DNA from: an uncultured Polycyclovorans sp.
Lineage (GTDB): Bacteria; Pseudomonadota; Gammaproteobacteria; Nevskiales; Nevskiaceae
Direction of reading: 5' to 3'
DNA length: 24,678 nt
Assembly: GCA_936928855.1 (NCBI GenBank)
Contig: CAKZHZ010000009.1
Span: forward strand, 1 to 24,678
Shown: one piece after another, positions 16,603 to 23,807 of the stretch
How positions within the stretch are numbered: position 1 is the stretch's first letter
How the letters are laid out: each line of letters begins with the position of its first letter
Notes under the pieces: generated by a model
Database searches by the model: none
What the model saw: only the letters and a program-made list of their open reading frames with translations
What the model was told of the DNA's origin: nothing
Program-made: the position numbers and the translations under genes

Positions 16603-17553
16603 CTAGAAAGTAGCTGACATTATAAACTCGGCGACGTCACTAGCCGACGTCACCGGCTCCTCCAACATCGGCATGTGTCCAACACCCTCGTATATTACCA
16701 CTCTACTATTAGATATAAATTTGGCGAAAACATGTGCATTTCCTACATCCAATATTCTATCCTCGCCCCCCCAAATTATTAGAGTAGGGGCAGTAATATT
16801 GCGAAGATAGTCATAGTCAACATTCGTGACTCCATCGTGCACTTGATCGAAAACATAAGAGTATTGGGCGTATCGCTCGGCGCTAATGATCCCCATCGCC
16901 TCAGAAATCGGCCACGGGATAAACGGTGGTCTTTCCATCGACAGATCGAGGACCCGGGCGAATGAATCAGAACTCTTAGCAAGTAGCGGGTTTTGATCTT
17001 TCTTCAAAGAAATTTCGATTTCACTCTCTGTTTGCGGATTATCCGCTCCGCCGGAATTCATTAACGTTAATGTTGAAACTCGACTGGGAAATCGAGAGGC
17101 AAAATTAGCAGCGATAGCACCCCCCATTGAATTACCTACCAAGTGAGCATTTTCGATAGCCAAGCTTTCCATCAATAGCCTCAACCGATCGGCTTGAGCA
17201 GAAATTGAATAATCAGCATCGACTATGAAACTGCTCTCCCCGTGAGCTGGCCAATCAATTGCTAGGACACGAAACTCTGCGGGGATACTTCTGGTGAATC
17301 TGTACCAGTTATTCTTCTCGGCAGTAAATCCGTGCAGCAGAATTATCACCTCGGGATCGGGGAGAGAGGACTCACGCTCCACGAACACGATCTGATGCTG
17401 ATCGACCAGCTCACTTTCTTTCCTCATTAATGCCAGCCTTCGCTCAACCCACATCGTCGCGTCTAAGGCTATTATTTTTGCCGCATCGCTCGCATGCAAA
17501 GCAGAAGCCAGAGACACTAATATTGCCATGACTATAATCGAAAATAATTTCAT
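16603..17553 (-). CDS. Secreted alpha/beta hydrolase (lipase/esterase type)
   Basis: Protein of 316 aa with a signal peptide (about 1-22, ending ALHAS). LHGFTAEKNNW is the oxyanion segment, GNSMGG holds the nucleophile Ser, GGEDRIL the Asp, and GVGHMPMLEEP the His. The full catalytic triad of the alpha/beta hydrolase fold is present. The HGF-x-A-(D/E)-K-x-N-W start is typical of small bacterial lipases and esterases. The ATG at 17553 follows an overlapping GTG at 17556. This is the most AT-rich gene in the window, which suggests transfer from a lower-GC source. Only about 35 nt separate its start from the terminus-like end of a decayed IS element, so its native promoter may be lost. Confidence 0.85.
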   Translation of the reverse strand: MKLFSIIVMAILVSLASALHASDAAKIIALDATMWVERRLALMRKESELVDQHQIVFVERESSLPDPEVIILLHGFTAEKNNWYRFTRSIPAEFRVLAIDWPAHGESSFIVDADYSISAQADRLRLLMESLAIENAHLVGNSMGGAIAANFASRFPSRVSTLTLMNSGGADNPQTESEIEISLKKDQNPLLAKSSDSFARVLDLSMERPPFIPWPISEAMGIISAERYAQYSYVFDQVHDGVTNVDYDYLRNITAPTLIIWGGEDRILDVGNAHVFAKFISNSRVVIYEGVGHMPMLEEPVTSASDVAEFIMSATF

Positions 17554-17589
17554 CACTTAACCCAAAAAGTTATCGACGAAGTGGCTGGG

Positions 17590-18500
17590 TAACCCCCCAT
17601 TTTTAACGGCACTCAGAAGTGGAGCTACGCAGTCGCGGCAAGCCGCTGCATGAGGGTAATACCACCAAGTGCCATGTTTGGCCGTTCGTGATTGGCCGTT
17701 CGTGATTGTATGACCAGAGTCAGTCGGTGGCGGGTTACTGTACTTGCTCGATGCTGTGAAACAGGTGCTGACTCAGCCAATCGTAACGTACGGTGCGGTT
17801 GTAGCGCTCGACAGAGGCATTCTGTTGGGGTTTTTCGGGCTGGATGCATTCGATGCGGGCTCCCTTTTTCCTGGCCCAGTTCATGAGCGCGGCACCGACC
17901 AGTTCCAGCCCGTTATCGCACCTCAGGACTCGCGGTGTGCCGCGCCATTCGATGATCTGTTCCTGGCTGCGGATGACCCGCGCCGATGAGAGCGATAGAT
18001 CCACTTCAATACCGAGCCCTTCACGGTTGTAGTCGTCCAAAACGTTGAACAACCAGAAGCTGCGGCCGTCGCTGAGCTGGTCATGGATGAAGTCCATCGA
18101 CCAGACCTCGTTGCGCTTCAGCGGTACTGTCAGGGGCTGCGGAAGGTGCCGCAGCAGTCGCTTCTTCGGCTTGATGCGGAGATTGAGTTCAGCTTCCGAT
18201 ATATGCGGTAAACGCGCTTGTGGTTTCACCCAAATCCCTTGACGTTGCGCAGATACATGAAACGCAGCCCAAAGCCCCAGTTGCGGTGCGTGCTGGTGAG
18301 CCGCATCAACCAATCGGCAGTCCGTGCGTTCTCAGGCTCGGCTTTGGCCTGGTACCGATAGCAGGTCTCGCTGTCCTGGAAGACTGCACAAGTCTGCAGG
18401 ATGACGCACAGATCATCATCAGCGGCCGCAACGACTTGCTGGCCAGCGCAGCGGCAAGAAAGAGACCTCAAAACCCGCAGGGGGAGTTCTGACTTCTGTC
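17590..18500 (-). mobile_element. Decayed IS3-family element (orfB remnant in several frames)
   Basis: Three minus-strand pieces match one IS3-type OrfB. The first (about 18226-18497) holds DSETCYRYQAKAEPENAR and NWGFGLRFMYLRNVKGFG. The second (about 17735-18225) holds ELNLRIKPKKR, NEVWSMDFIHDQLSDGRS, RVLRCDNGLELVG and QPEKPQQNASVERYNRTV, including DDE residues. The third (17631-17735) is the C terminus NHERPNMALGGITLMQRL. Frame changes near 18226 and near 17735, plus a 14-bp tandem duplication, break the gene. The end TGGGGGGTTACCC near 17587-17600 looks like the right terminus. orfA is missing. Confidence 0.75.
17680..17707. repeat. Perfect 14-bp tandem duplication inside IS3 orfB remnant
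   Basis: GGCCGTTCGTGATT occurs twice back to back (17680-17693 and 17694-17707). On the minus strand it duplicates the codons for NHERP with a non-multiple of three, so it contributes to the frameshift. Confidence 0.95.
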
Positions 18501-18506
18501 CCAGAA

Positions 18507-18571
18507 TGGCGCGCCTGGCAGGAGTCGAACCTGCGACCGTCCGCTTAGAAGGCTGCTGGCCTTTCAGGCGC
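18507..18571 (-). other. Truncated tRNA-Arg(UCU)-like sequence lacking a D arm, possible att remnant
   Basis: On the minus strand GCGCCTG (18565-18571) pairs perfectly with CAGGCGC (18511-18517), followed by G and CCA. The T arm (18518-18534) is a perfect 5-bp stem with loop TTCGACT. The seven-base loop CTTCTAA at 18545-18551 gives anticodon UCU. The anticodon stem pairs in only three of five positions, and only 8 nt stand where the D arm should be. It is therefore not a normal tRNA. The 3' part matches the tRNA-Arg at 20975 at 36 of 45 positions. It may be an attachment-site copy carried by the integrase element. Confidence 0.55.
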
Positions 18572-18647
18572 TTCTATATGATAACGTTGTGTTTTATTGG
18601 AGTGCAAAACTGCCTATACGCACTCCATCCGCAGCGAGCATCGACCT

Positions 18648-19493
18648 ATGGCCTCCATCCGCAAGCGCGTACTTCCCTCCGGAAAGGTCCGTTACGACGT
18701 GACCGTAACCAAGCGAGGCGCACCACGACTGTACCAGTCGTTCGACGTGAAGAACCACGCTATGACCTGGGCTCGCGAGACGGAGCGAGACATCGAGCGA
18801 GGTGCTTGGCGAGGCACGGCGATGGCCGAGAACACAACCCTCGGCCAACTCCTTGAAAGGTACTCAACTGAAGTGGCTCCGACGAAGAAGTCGGCCCGCG
18901 ACCTCCAGAATCGAGCACGGCGGATCCTCAAGCACGACATTGCAAAGCTACCTTTGATTTCGCTGTCGCCCGAACATCTTGCGCAGTTCCGCGACTTGCG
19001 GCTGAAAAGTACGGTGCGGCTGGGTGGTCCTAAGGGTAAGACCACGCGACAGATCTCCGGTCAGACGGTCCGGCACGACCTTGCGCTGATTCGAGCGGCG
19101 ATCCGACACGCTCTTCGCGAGTGGGGGCTAGTGCTTCCAGGCGGCGACCCGGTCCAGCATGTCCGTCTACCCCCGCAAAGTAAGGGGCGGGAGCGAAGGA
19201 CCGAGGGCGACGAGTTCGAACGCATCCTCGCGGGAGCCCGCAGCTCGAAATCCCCGAAGCTGGCCGCCGCAATCGAGTTTTCCGTCGAAACAACGATGCG
19301 CCGCGCCGAAGTCTGCAATCTGAGGTGGAAGGACATCAACTTCGAGCGGAGGATTGCCCGGTGTCGCGATACGAAAAACGGTGATCCTCGCGACGCCCCC
19401 TCTCGGCCAGAGCCACCGCTGTGTTGCAATCACTCCCAAGGCGTGACGGGGACCACGAAGAGCTGATCTTTGGAATGAAGCCCGGCAGCTACA
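18648..19493 (+). pseudogene. Tyrosine recombinase/integrase, 5' part (split by IS3 element)
   Basis: The ATG at 18648 begins MASIRKRVLPSGK, a typical start of the arm-binding domain of phage-type integrases. A core-binding helical domain follows (TTLGQLLERYSTEV, then LSPEHLAQFRDLRLK). The catalytic domain holds the first Arg box (TTMRRAEVCNLRWKDI) and the beta-hairpin with RCRDTKNGDPRDAP. The frame breaks at the C5 run at 19396-19400. With one extra C it continues as LSARATAV, then QSLPRRD and LIFGMKPGSYM up to the IS left end at 19494. The remaining catalytic boxes are on the other side of the IS. Lesions are a 1-nt frameshift, an IS insertion and a small deletion. Confidence 0.85.
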
Positions 19494-19543
19494 TGAATCG
19501 CCCCGGTTATCGAGGAGGCTCCAACCTTTGAGAAGATGGAGCC

Positions 19544-19867
19544 ATGACCAAGACCAACAAGTTCTCTCCCGAGGTGCGTGAGCGCGCCGTCCGGCCGGTA
19601 CAGGAGCACCGCGGTGAGTATCCATCGCTGTGGGCTGCAGTGGAATCGATTGCCCCGAAGATCGGCTGCGTGCCGCAGACGCTGCTGGAATGGGTGAAGC
19701 GAGTCAAGATTGATGGCGGCCAGCGTGACGGCCTGACCACGGACGAGCGAAACCGGCTCAAGCAGCTGGAGCGGGAGAACAAGGAGCTGCGCCGGGCTAA
19801 CGAGATCCTGAAAACGGCCAGCGCGTTTTTTGCCCAGGCGGAGCTCGACCGCCAATTGAAACGGTGA
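19544..19867 (+). CDS. IS3-family transposase OrfA (HTH, leucine-zipper)
   Basis: Protein of 107 aa. The N-terminal helix-turn-helix covers about 8-55 (SPEVRERAVRPV, then IGCVPQTLLEWVKR). A leucine-zipper-like helix follows at about 68-90 (NRLKQLERENKELRRANEILK). GGAG lies 4 nt before the ATG. OrfA binds the IS ends and dimerises. Its stop overlaps the orfB GTG as GTGA. A T6G run at 19826-19832 lies in the overlap region, where a -1 slip would join orfA to orfB, as is usual for this family. Confidence 0.9.
   Translation: MTKTNKFSPEVRERAVRPVQEHRGEYPSLWAAVESIAPKIGCVPQTLLEWVKRVKIDGGQRDGLTTDERNRLKQLERENKELRRANEILKTASAFFAQAELDRQLKR
19826..19832 (+). promoter_or_regulatory. Candidate programmed -1 frameshift site (T6G)
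   Basis: Six T followed by G sit in the orfA codons for AFFA. The -1 frame stays open from this run into orfB, so slippage would yield an OrfAB fusion transposase. Position and frame fit IS3-family expectation. Confidence 0.5.
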
Positions 19868-20772
19868 AGCGGTATATCGATCAACGTCGTGACGACTACG
19901 GAGTCGAGCCGATCTGCAAAGTCCTGCAGATTGCTCCGTCGTGTTACTGGCGTCACGCAGCGCGGCAGCGCAATCCGGAACTGCGCAGTCAGCGCACGAA
20001 GCGGGATGAGGCGCTGATGCCGAGCATCCAGCGCGTCTGGCACGCCAACTTTCAAGTCTACGGTGCGCGGAAGGTATGGCGACAGATGAACCGGGAGGGC
20101 CTCGCGGTGGCACGCTGCACGATTGAACGCCTGATGGGACGATCCGGACTGCAGGGCGTACGCCGTGGCAAGGTGGTGAGGACCACCGTACCGGACACGT
20201 CCGCGCCGTGCCCGCTGGATCGGGTCAACCGCCAGTTCAAGGCCCAGCGACCTGACCAGCTATGGGTCTCGGACTTCACCTACGTCTCGACCTGGCAGGG
20301 CTGGCTGTACGTCGCATTTGTCATCGACGTCTATGCGCGTCGTATCGTCGGCTGGCGTGTGAGTACGAGCATGAACACCGACTTCGTACTCGACGCCCTG
20401 GAGCAGGCTTTGCACGATCGTCAGCCTGATCGGGGCGGCCTGATCCATCATTCCGACAGGGGATCGCAATATGTCTCGATCCGCTACACCGAGCGGCTTT
20501 CCCAATCCGGTATCGAGCCGTCCGTCGGCAGTCGGGGCGACAGCTACGACAACGCACTGGCTGAGACCATAAACGGCCTCTACAAGACCGAGTTGATTCA
20601 TCGGCGAGCGCCGTGGAAAGCCCGGGAAGCGGTGGAACTGGCCACCCTGCACTGGGTGCACTGGTTCAACCATGAGCGTCTGCTGGCACCCATCGGAAAT
20701 ATCCCGCCGGCAGAGGCTGAGGCAAACTACTGGCGCAGCCTTCAGGCAGAAACTCTGCCCAAGGCGGCGTGA
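19864..20772 (+). CDS. IS3-family transposase OrfB (DDE integrase core)
   Basis: Protein of 302 aa in the -1 frame relative to orfA, with a GTG start overlapping the orfA stop. An HTH_21-type segment (YGVEPICKVLQIAPSCYW) is followed by an rve integrase core with the three catalytic acids: WVSDFTYV (Asp), HHSDRGSQY (Asp) and NALAETINGLYK (Glu). The C terminus has WFNHERLLAPIGNIPPAEAE. All catalytic positions are intact and there is no internal stop, so this copy could be active. Confidence 0.93.
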   Translation: MKRYIDQRRDDYGVEPICKVLQIAPSCYWRHAARQRNPELRSQRTKRDEALMPSIQRVWHANFQVYGARKVWRQMNREGLAVARCTIERLMGRSGLQGVRRGKVVRTTVPDTSAPCPLDRVNRQFKAQRPDQLWVSDFTYVSTWQGWLYVAFVIDVYARRIVGWRVSTSMNTDFVLDALEQALHDRQPDRGGLIHHSDRGSQYVSIRYTERLSQSGIEPSVGSRGDSYDNALAETINGLYKTELIHRRAPWKAREAVELATLHWVHWFNHERLLAPIGNIPPAEAEANYWRSLQAETLPKAA

Positions 20773-20812
20773 ACTTAAACCAATCCGCCTCCTTCAAACC
20801 CGGGGCGATTCA

Positions 20813-20961
20813 ACCTTCGCCATGAAGGCACCTCCAGGATCGCGAAGAAGCTCAACGGCAACACCATGGCGCTCGCCAAGGTAACGGGGCACAAGACCCT
20901 TTCAATGCTGCAGCGCTATACCCACCTCCGTGCGGAGGACGTAGCGACACTGCTGGACTAA
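20813..20961 (+). pseudogene. Tyrosine recombinase/integrase, 3' part
   Basis: This is the continuation of the split integrase after the IS right end. It reads LRHEGTSRIAKKL (second catalytic Arg box), TGHKTLSM (His box) and QRYTHLRAED (the catalytic Tyr), and stops at 20959-20961. The segment expected between KPGSY on the left and the H-D of HDLRHEG is absent, so roughly 20 codons were lost with the insertion. The stop lies 13 nt before the tRNA-Arg. Confidence 0.85.
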
Positions 20962-20974
20962 ACTGTAGGGCTAC

Positions 20975-21051
20975 GCGCCCGTAGCTCAGCTGGATAGAGC
21001 AATCGCCTTCTAAGCGATCGGCCGGGGGTTCGAGTCCCTCCGGGCGCGCCA
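20975..21051 (+). tRNA. tRNA-Arg (anticodon UCU)
   Basis: A full 77-nt cloverleaf with encoded CCA. The acceptor stem is GCGCCCG/CGGGCGC, the D arm is GCTCAGCTGGATAGAGC (20984-21000), and the anticodon stem is ATCGC/GCGAT with loop CTTCTAA. The anticodon is at 21009-21011. The T arm is GGGGGTTCGAGTCCCTC, then G and CCA. All stems pair. It reads AGA codons. It lies directly after the integrase stop in the same direction and is a likely attachment site of the decayed element. Confidence 0.97.
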
Positions 21052-21096
21052 GTTCTCTTCCTACAGCGTTCAGCAGTTGCCGTCCATAGCCGGTGA

Positions 21097-22081
21097 TGGA
21101 GTTCCCACGATTCTGTGGACACCCGGCCATTAGGGCCTTGTTGCGGACTCAAACTGCTCAGGGCTGACGCCCGCCAAATGCTCGTGCCTTCGCGTCCGAT
21201 TGTAGAAGCCCTTGATGTAGTCGGCGATGCCATCGGTCGCTTGCTGGCGCGTGTTGTAGATGCGTTTCTTGATGCGCTCTTTTTTCAGGCTCGAGAAGAA
21301 GGTCTCCGCAACGGCGTTGTCCCAGCAGTTGCCTCGGCGGCTCACGCTCGGTGTGAGGCCGTTGGTTCTTCAGAACCGGAGCCAGTCATCGCTGCCGTAT
21401 TGAGACCCCTGATCTGAATGAACGATCGTGCCGGTGGGGTCGCGTTCCAGGACCGCCATCATCAAGGCGGTCTATGGCGAGATCCCGATGAATGGTGTGG
21501 CGGGTGGCCCATCCGATGACTTTGCGCGAGAAAAAGTCCAGAACCACGGCCAAGTAGAGCCACCCCTCCCAAGTCCGGACATACGTGATGTCGGTGACCC
21601 AGACACGATTGGGCTGTGAGACGGTGAAGTTGCACTTGACGAGGTTGGGGTTGGCTTGGCCGGCTTACCACCGGCAACGTAGCAGCGAGTACGGTAGCCG
21701 CTTTTGGCGCGCACGCCGTTCTCTCGCATCAGCCGCGCTACGCGATGCTTGCTGCACGTTTCGCCGGCCTCTCGAAGATCGAGAAAGATTCGGGGCCCGC
21801 CGTAGACCCCTTGGCTGGCCCTGAATGAGGCGCGGATCAGACGTAGCAGGCGAGCATCTTCACGTGCCCGGTCTGATACGGGCTTCTGCAGCCAGGCGTA
21901 ATAGCCACTCGGTGAGACGTCGAGCAGCCGGCACATCATGCTGACCTTGTGTTGGCTCTGGCTTTTCTTGATGAACTCGTACTTGCGCCGAACACTGCTA
22001 GATACCTTCTGTCCTGACACTTTCCACCTCCGATTTCATGGCCACCTTGATAAGAGTGTCCACAAAACCCTGGGAACTACA
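21097..22081 (-). mobile_element. IS3-family element lacking orfA, orfB frameshifted
   Basis: The ends form imperfect inverted repeats: left TGGAGTTCCCACGATTC then TGTGGACAC, and right (read inward) TGTAGTTCCCAGGGTTT then TGTGGACAC. Only about 60 nt separate the right terminus from the orfB start, so no room is left for orfA, and the total of 985 bp is short for the family. Flanking bases (TGA left, CCT right) show no target duplication. It starts 45 nt after the tRNA. Confidence 0.75.
21130..22020 (-). pseudogene. IS3-family transposase OrfB, frameshifted
   Basis: Reading from 22020 on the minus strand, RRKYEFIKKSQSQHKVSMMC and LLDVSPSGYYAWLQKP begin a standard OrfB. The frame breaks at the G4 run at 21647-21650. 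The core continues in other frames: NRVWVTDITYVRTWEGWLYL (first Asp), IVHSDQGSQYGSDDW (second Asp), then VSRRGNCWDNAVAETFFSSL (Glu) and HEHLAGVSPEQFES at the end. At least four single-base differences, near 21647, 21468 and twice near 21375, are needed to restore one frame. All DDE residues would be present if repaired. Confidence 0.8.
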
Positions 22082-22267
22082 CCTATAACATCGTGCCAGG
22101 GAACGCCGATGCATCCATCGCCTCCTATCGAATCCACGCTGAAGACTCGAGCTATCAACATGCCTCCGCTAGTGCGAAGCGTGTCGTATTCCGAAGGCGT
22201 GGCGCTGATCGACGCCTGGATCAACAATGTCATCAGCGCCGAATACGATGGTGCTGGTTGCCGGTAG
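22082..22267 (+). pseudogene. C-terminal relic of a cytochrome-type (SO2930-like) secreted protein
   Basis: Immediately after the IS right end one frame reads YNIVPGNADASIASYRIHAE. After a shift of one base at about 22160 the next frame reads MPPLVRSVSYSEGVALIDAW, then INNV, and stops at 22265-22267. The pattern VPG-x-x-x-x-S, then R, then MPPL and a terminal A-x-I-x-x-W-I is the usual end of bacterial diheme-cytochrome or PQQ-type secreted proteins. The 5' part was removed by the insertion, and the remaining frame is broken once. Confidence 0.4.
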
Positions 22268-22366
22268 ATCTTGGGCGGGGGGTCGTGCCACAGCGATGCG
22301 GCGCCTTCCTCCACGTCCTTTGGGATGATGCCGGCAGCCCCGACGGGCGAGCAACCGTGTTCCGTG
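22268..22366. other. Segment between cytochrome relic and IS110 transposase stop
   Basis: About 100 nt, probably the right end of the IS110-family element plus its flank. No inverted repeat or gene is evident; IS110 ends normally lack long repeats. Confidence 0.35.
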
Positions 22367-23332
22367 TTAAGCGCCCGTAGGCGCTGGATGCTGTGGATTC
22401 CAAGGCGTCCCAGTGCGCAGGATCGCGTTGAGGATCGTCAGCAGCTTGCGCATGCAGGCCACGAGCACGACCTTCGGGGGCTTGCCGGCCGCGGCGAGCC
22501 GATCGCCCATCGCCTTGATCTGCGGGTTGTACCGACGTGCGCTATGGGCCGCCATGTACAGCGCATGGCGCACCGTGGCCCGACCACCCCAGATGCTGCG
22601 TTTGCCGCGCATCTGGCCGCTGTCGCGGGCAAAAGGCGCCACGCCGACCAGGGCCGCGATCTGCTTGCGGTTCAGCGCGCCCAGCTCCGGCAGTTCGGCG
22701 ATCAAGGTGGCGGCATTGACGTCGCCGATACCCTTGACGCTCTTGAGCAGATCATCCTTGGCCTTCCACAGCGGGCTGTCCTCGATCCGTCGGCGCATCT
22801 CGTCGTCGAAGTCGCTCACGGCATTCTCCAGCCAGCGAACGTGGGCCGTCACGTGCTTGCGGACCCGCGGGTCCCGCGCCTGCGCCAGCCGCTGGCGCTC
22901 CATGACCAGCATTTCGACCGTCTGCCGGCGTCGCGCCAGAACCTCGTCGAGCGCGCGCAACGCTTCGTCCTTGAGCGCCCTGGGTTCGACGCCGGTCATC
23001 GCGCCAAAGCGTGCCAGCACACCCGCATCAACGCGATCCGTCTTGGCCAGAATGCCCAGCGCCTGCGCAAAGCGCTGCGTCTGCCGCGGATTGACCACCG
23101 CCACCGGCACCGCAGCGCGCGTCAGCTCTGCCGCCACTTCGATCTCCAAGCCGCCAGTGGCTTCCAGCACCACCAGCCGCACGCCCAGTTCACGAGCGCG
23201 TGCTACCAGTTCGGCAATGCCCGCAGCACTGTTTTCGTGCGACCACGCCGTAGAAGCCGGCCACGTCGCGCAGTCCAGCCGGGCCTTCGAAATGTCCACA
23301 CCCAACACCACTTCCATTTCCTGCTGCTCCAT
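22367..23332 (-). CDS. IS110-family transposase (DEDD recombinase)
   Basis: Recombinase of about 321 aa. LGVDISKARLD begins the RuvC-like DEDD domain and VVLEATGGLE, KTDRVDAGVLARFG and related acidic residues continue it. The C-terminal transposase_20 domain has SVKGIGDVNAATLIAELPEL, and GGRATVRHALYMAA holds the serine region. The ATG at 23332 or a nearby ATG at 23317 is likely; GGAG lies 9 nt before the latter. The frame extends upstream to 23428 but that part overlaps the element's structured leader. Family knowledge: IS110 recombinases use a bridge RNA transcribed from the noncoding end to choose donor and target. The reading frame is intact. Confidence 0.92.
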   Translation of the reverse strand: MEQQEMEVVLGVDISKARLDCATWPASTAWSHENSAAGIAELVARARELGVRLVVLEATGGLEIEVAAELTRAAVPVAVVNPRQTQRFAQALGILAKTDRVDAGVLARFGAMTGVEPRALKDEALRALDEVLARRRQTVEMLVMERQRLAQARDPRVRKHVTAHVRWLENAVSDFDDEMRRRIEDSPLWKAKDDLLKSVKGIGDVNAATLIAELPELGALNRKQIAALVGVAPFARDSGQMRGKRSIWGGRATVRHALYMAAHSARRYNPQIKAMGDRLAAAGKPPKVVLVACMRKLLTILNAILRTGTPWNPQHPAPTGA

Positions 23333-23560
23333 GATTTCGACTCCCAGCCTTGCAATGCGAGCTTCAAGCTCCGGCAACCGTTCGGGTTCTCGAACCAAAA
23401 ACCAGCACGACGACCCATGCTCACCCACGGTCTTGTCACCAGAGGGGCTACGGCCTGTCGTGCCGGGGACCGCTACAACTCCTCTACAAATACCGCAAAA
23501 GAGACATACAAGGGGCGCGCGGCTTACATCAAGCTCCTGTGGAACAACGGGGCGTGACGA
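23333..23560 (-). ncRNA. Putative IS110 bridge RNA leader region
   Basis: About 230 nt of leader precede the transposase start on the minus strand, the position where IS110-group elements encode the bridge RNA. Hairpin-prone stretches on the minus strand include GGTTC-GA-GAACC near 23385-23396 and GAGCT-TGA-AGCTC near 23361-23373. The exact RNA ends and guide loops cannot be set without the empty target site. Confidence 0.4.
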
Positions 23561-23807
23561 GCAGAGACCGTGGTGTGCGGTTGTTCCTCCAGCGCGCAGT
23601 ACAGCAACCTCATCAGCGAATGATCACTACTCGCCGCTGACGATGACCGTTGTCCGGCTCAGCGAGCCGACTGGATTCCTTGAGCCATCGAGGACCTGGG
23701 CGCGATGTTGGATGACGGTGCCGATGGCAGAGGCAGTTGTCCCGGCTTCGCAATCGATTCCCATGTTCAGCTGTCAACCGCGCCCTGCGGTAGAACACAC
23801 GCGGCAC
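23561..23807. other. Unassigned segment between IS110 leader and GMC gene
   Basis: About 250 nt with no convincing gene. The long plus-strand frame crossing it is antisense to the IS110 transposase and the GMC gene and looks like a GC-driven shadow. It may contain the IS110 outer end or debris of older insertions. Confidence 0.4.

Larger units (their letters stand above)
19494..20812 (+). mobile_element. Complete IS3-family insertion sequence (about 1.3 kb)
   Basis: The termini are imperfect inverted repeats. Both start TGAATCGCCCCGG; the left continues TTATCGAGGAGGC and the right, read inward, continues GTTTGAAGGAGGC. Inside are orfA (19544-19867) and orfB (19864-20772) in overlapping frames, the IS3-family layout. 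The three bases flanking each end (ACA left, ACC right) are not identical, so no clean target duplication is visible. It lies inside the integrase gene. Confidence 0.9.

Noticed and set aside
18401..18856. Plus-strand frame containing GVEPATVRLEG
   Set aside because: This peptide is the well-known false translation of antisense tRNA sequence, and the tRNA-like sequence here explains it.
20852..21233. Minus-strand frames containing RPEGLEPPADRLEG or APGGTRTPGRSLRR
   Set aside because: They are antisense translations of the tRNA-Arg gene and not proteins.
22271..23557. 428-aa plus-strand open frame
   Set aside because: It is a complement of the IS110 transposase with no start site or motif support.
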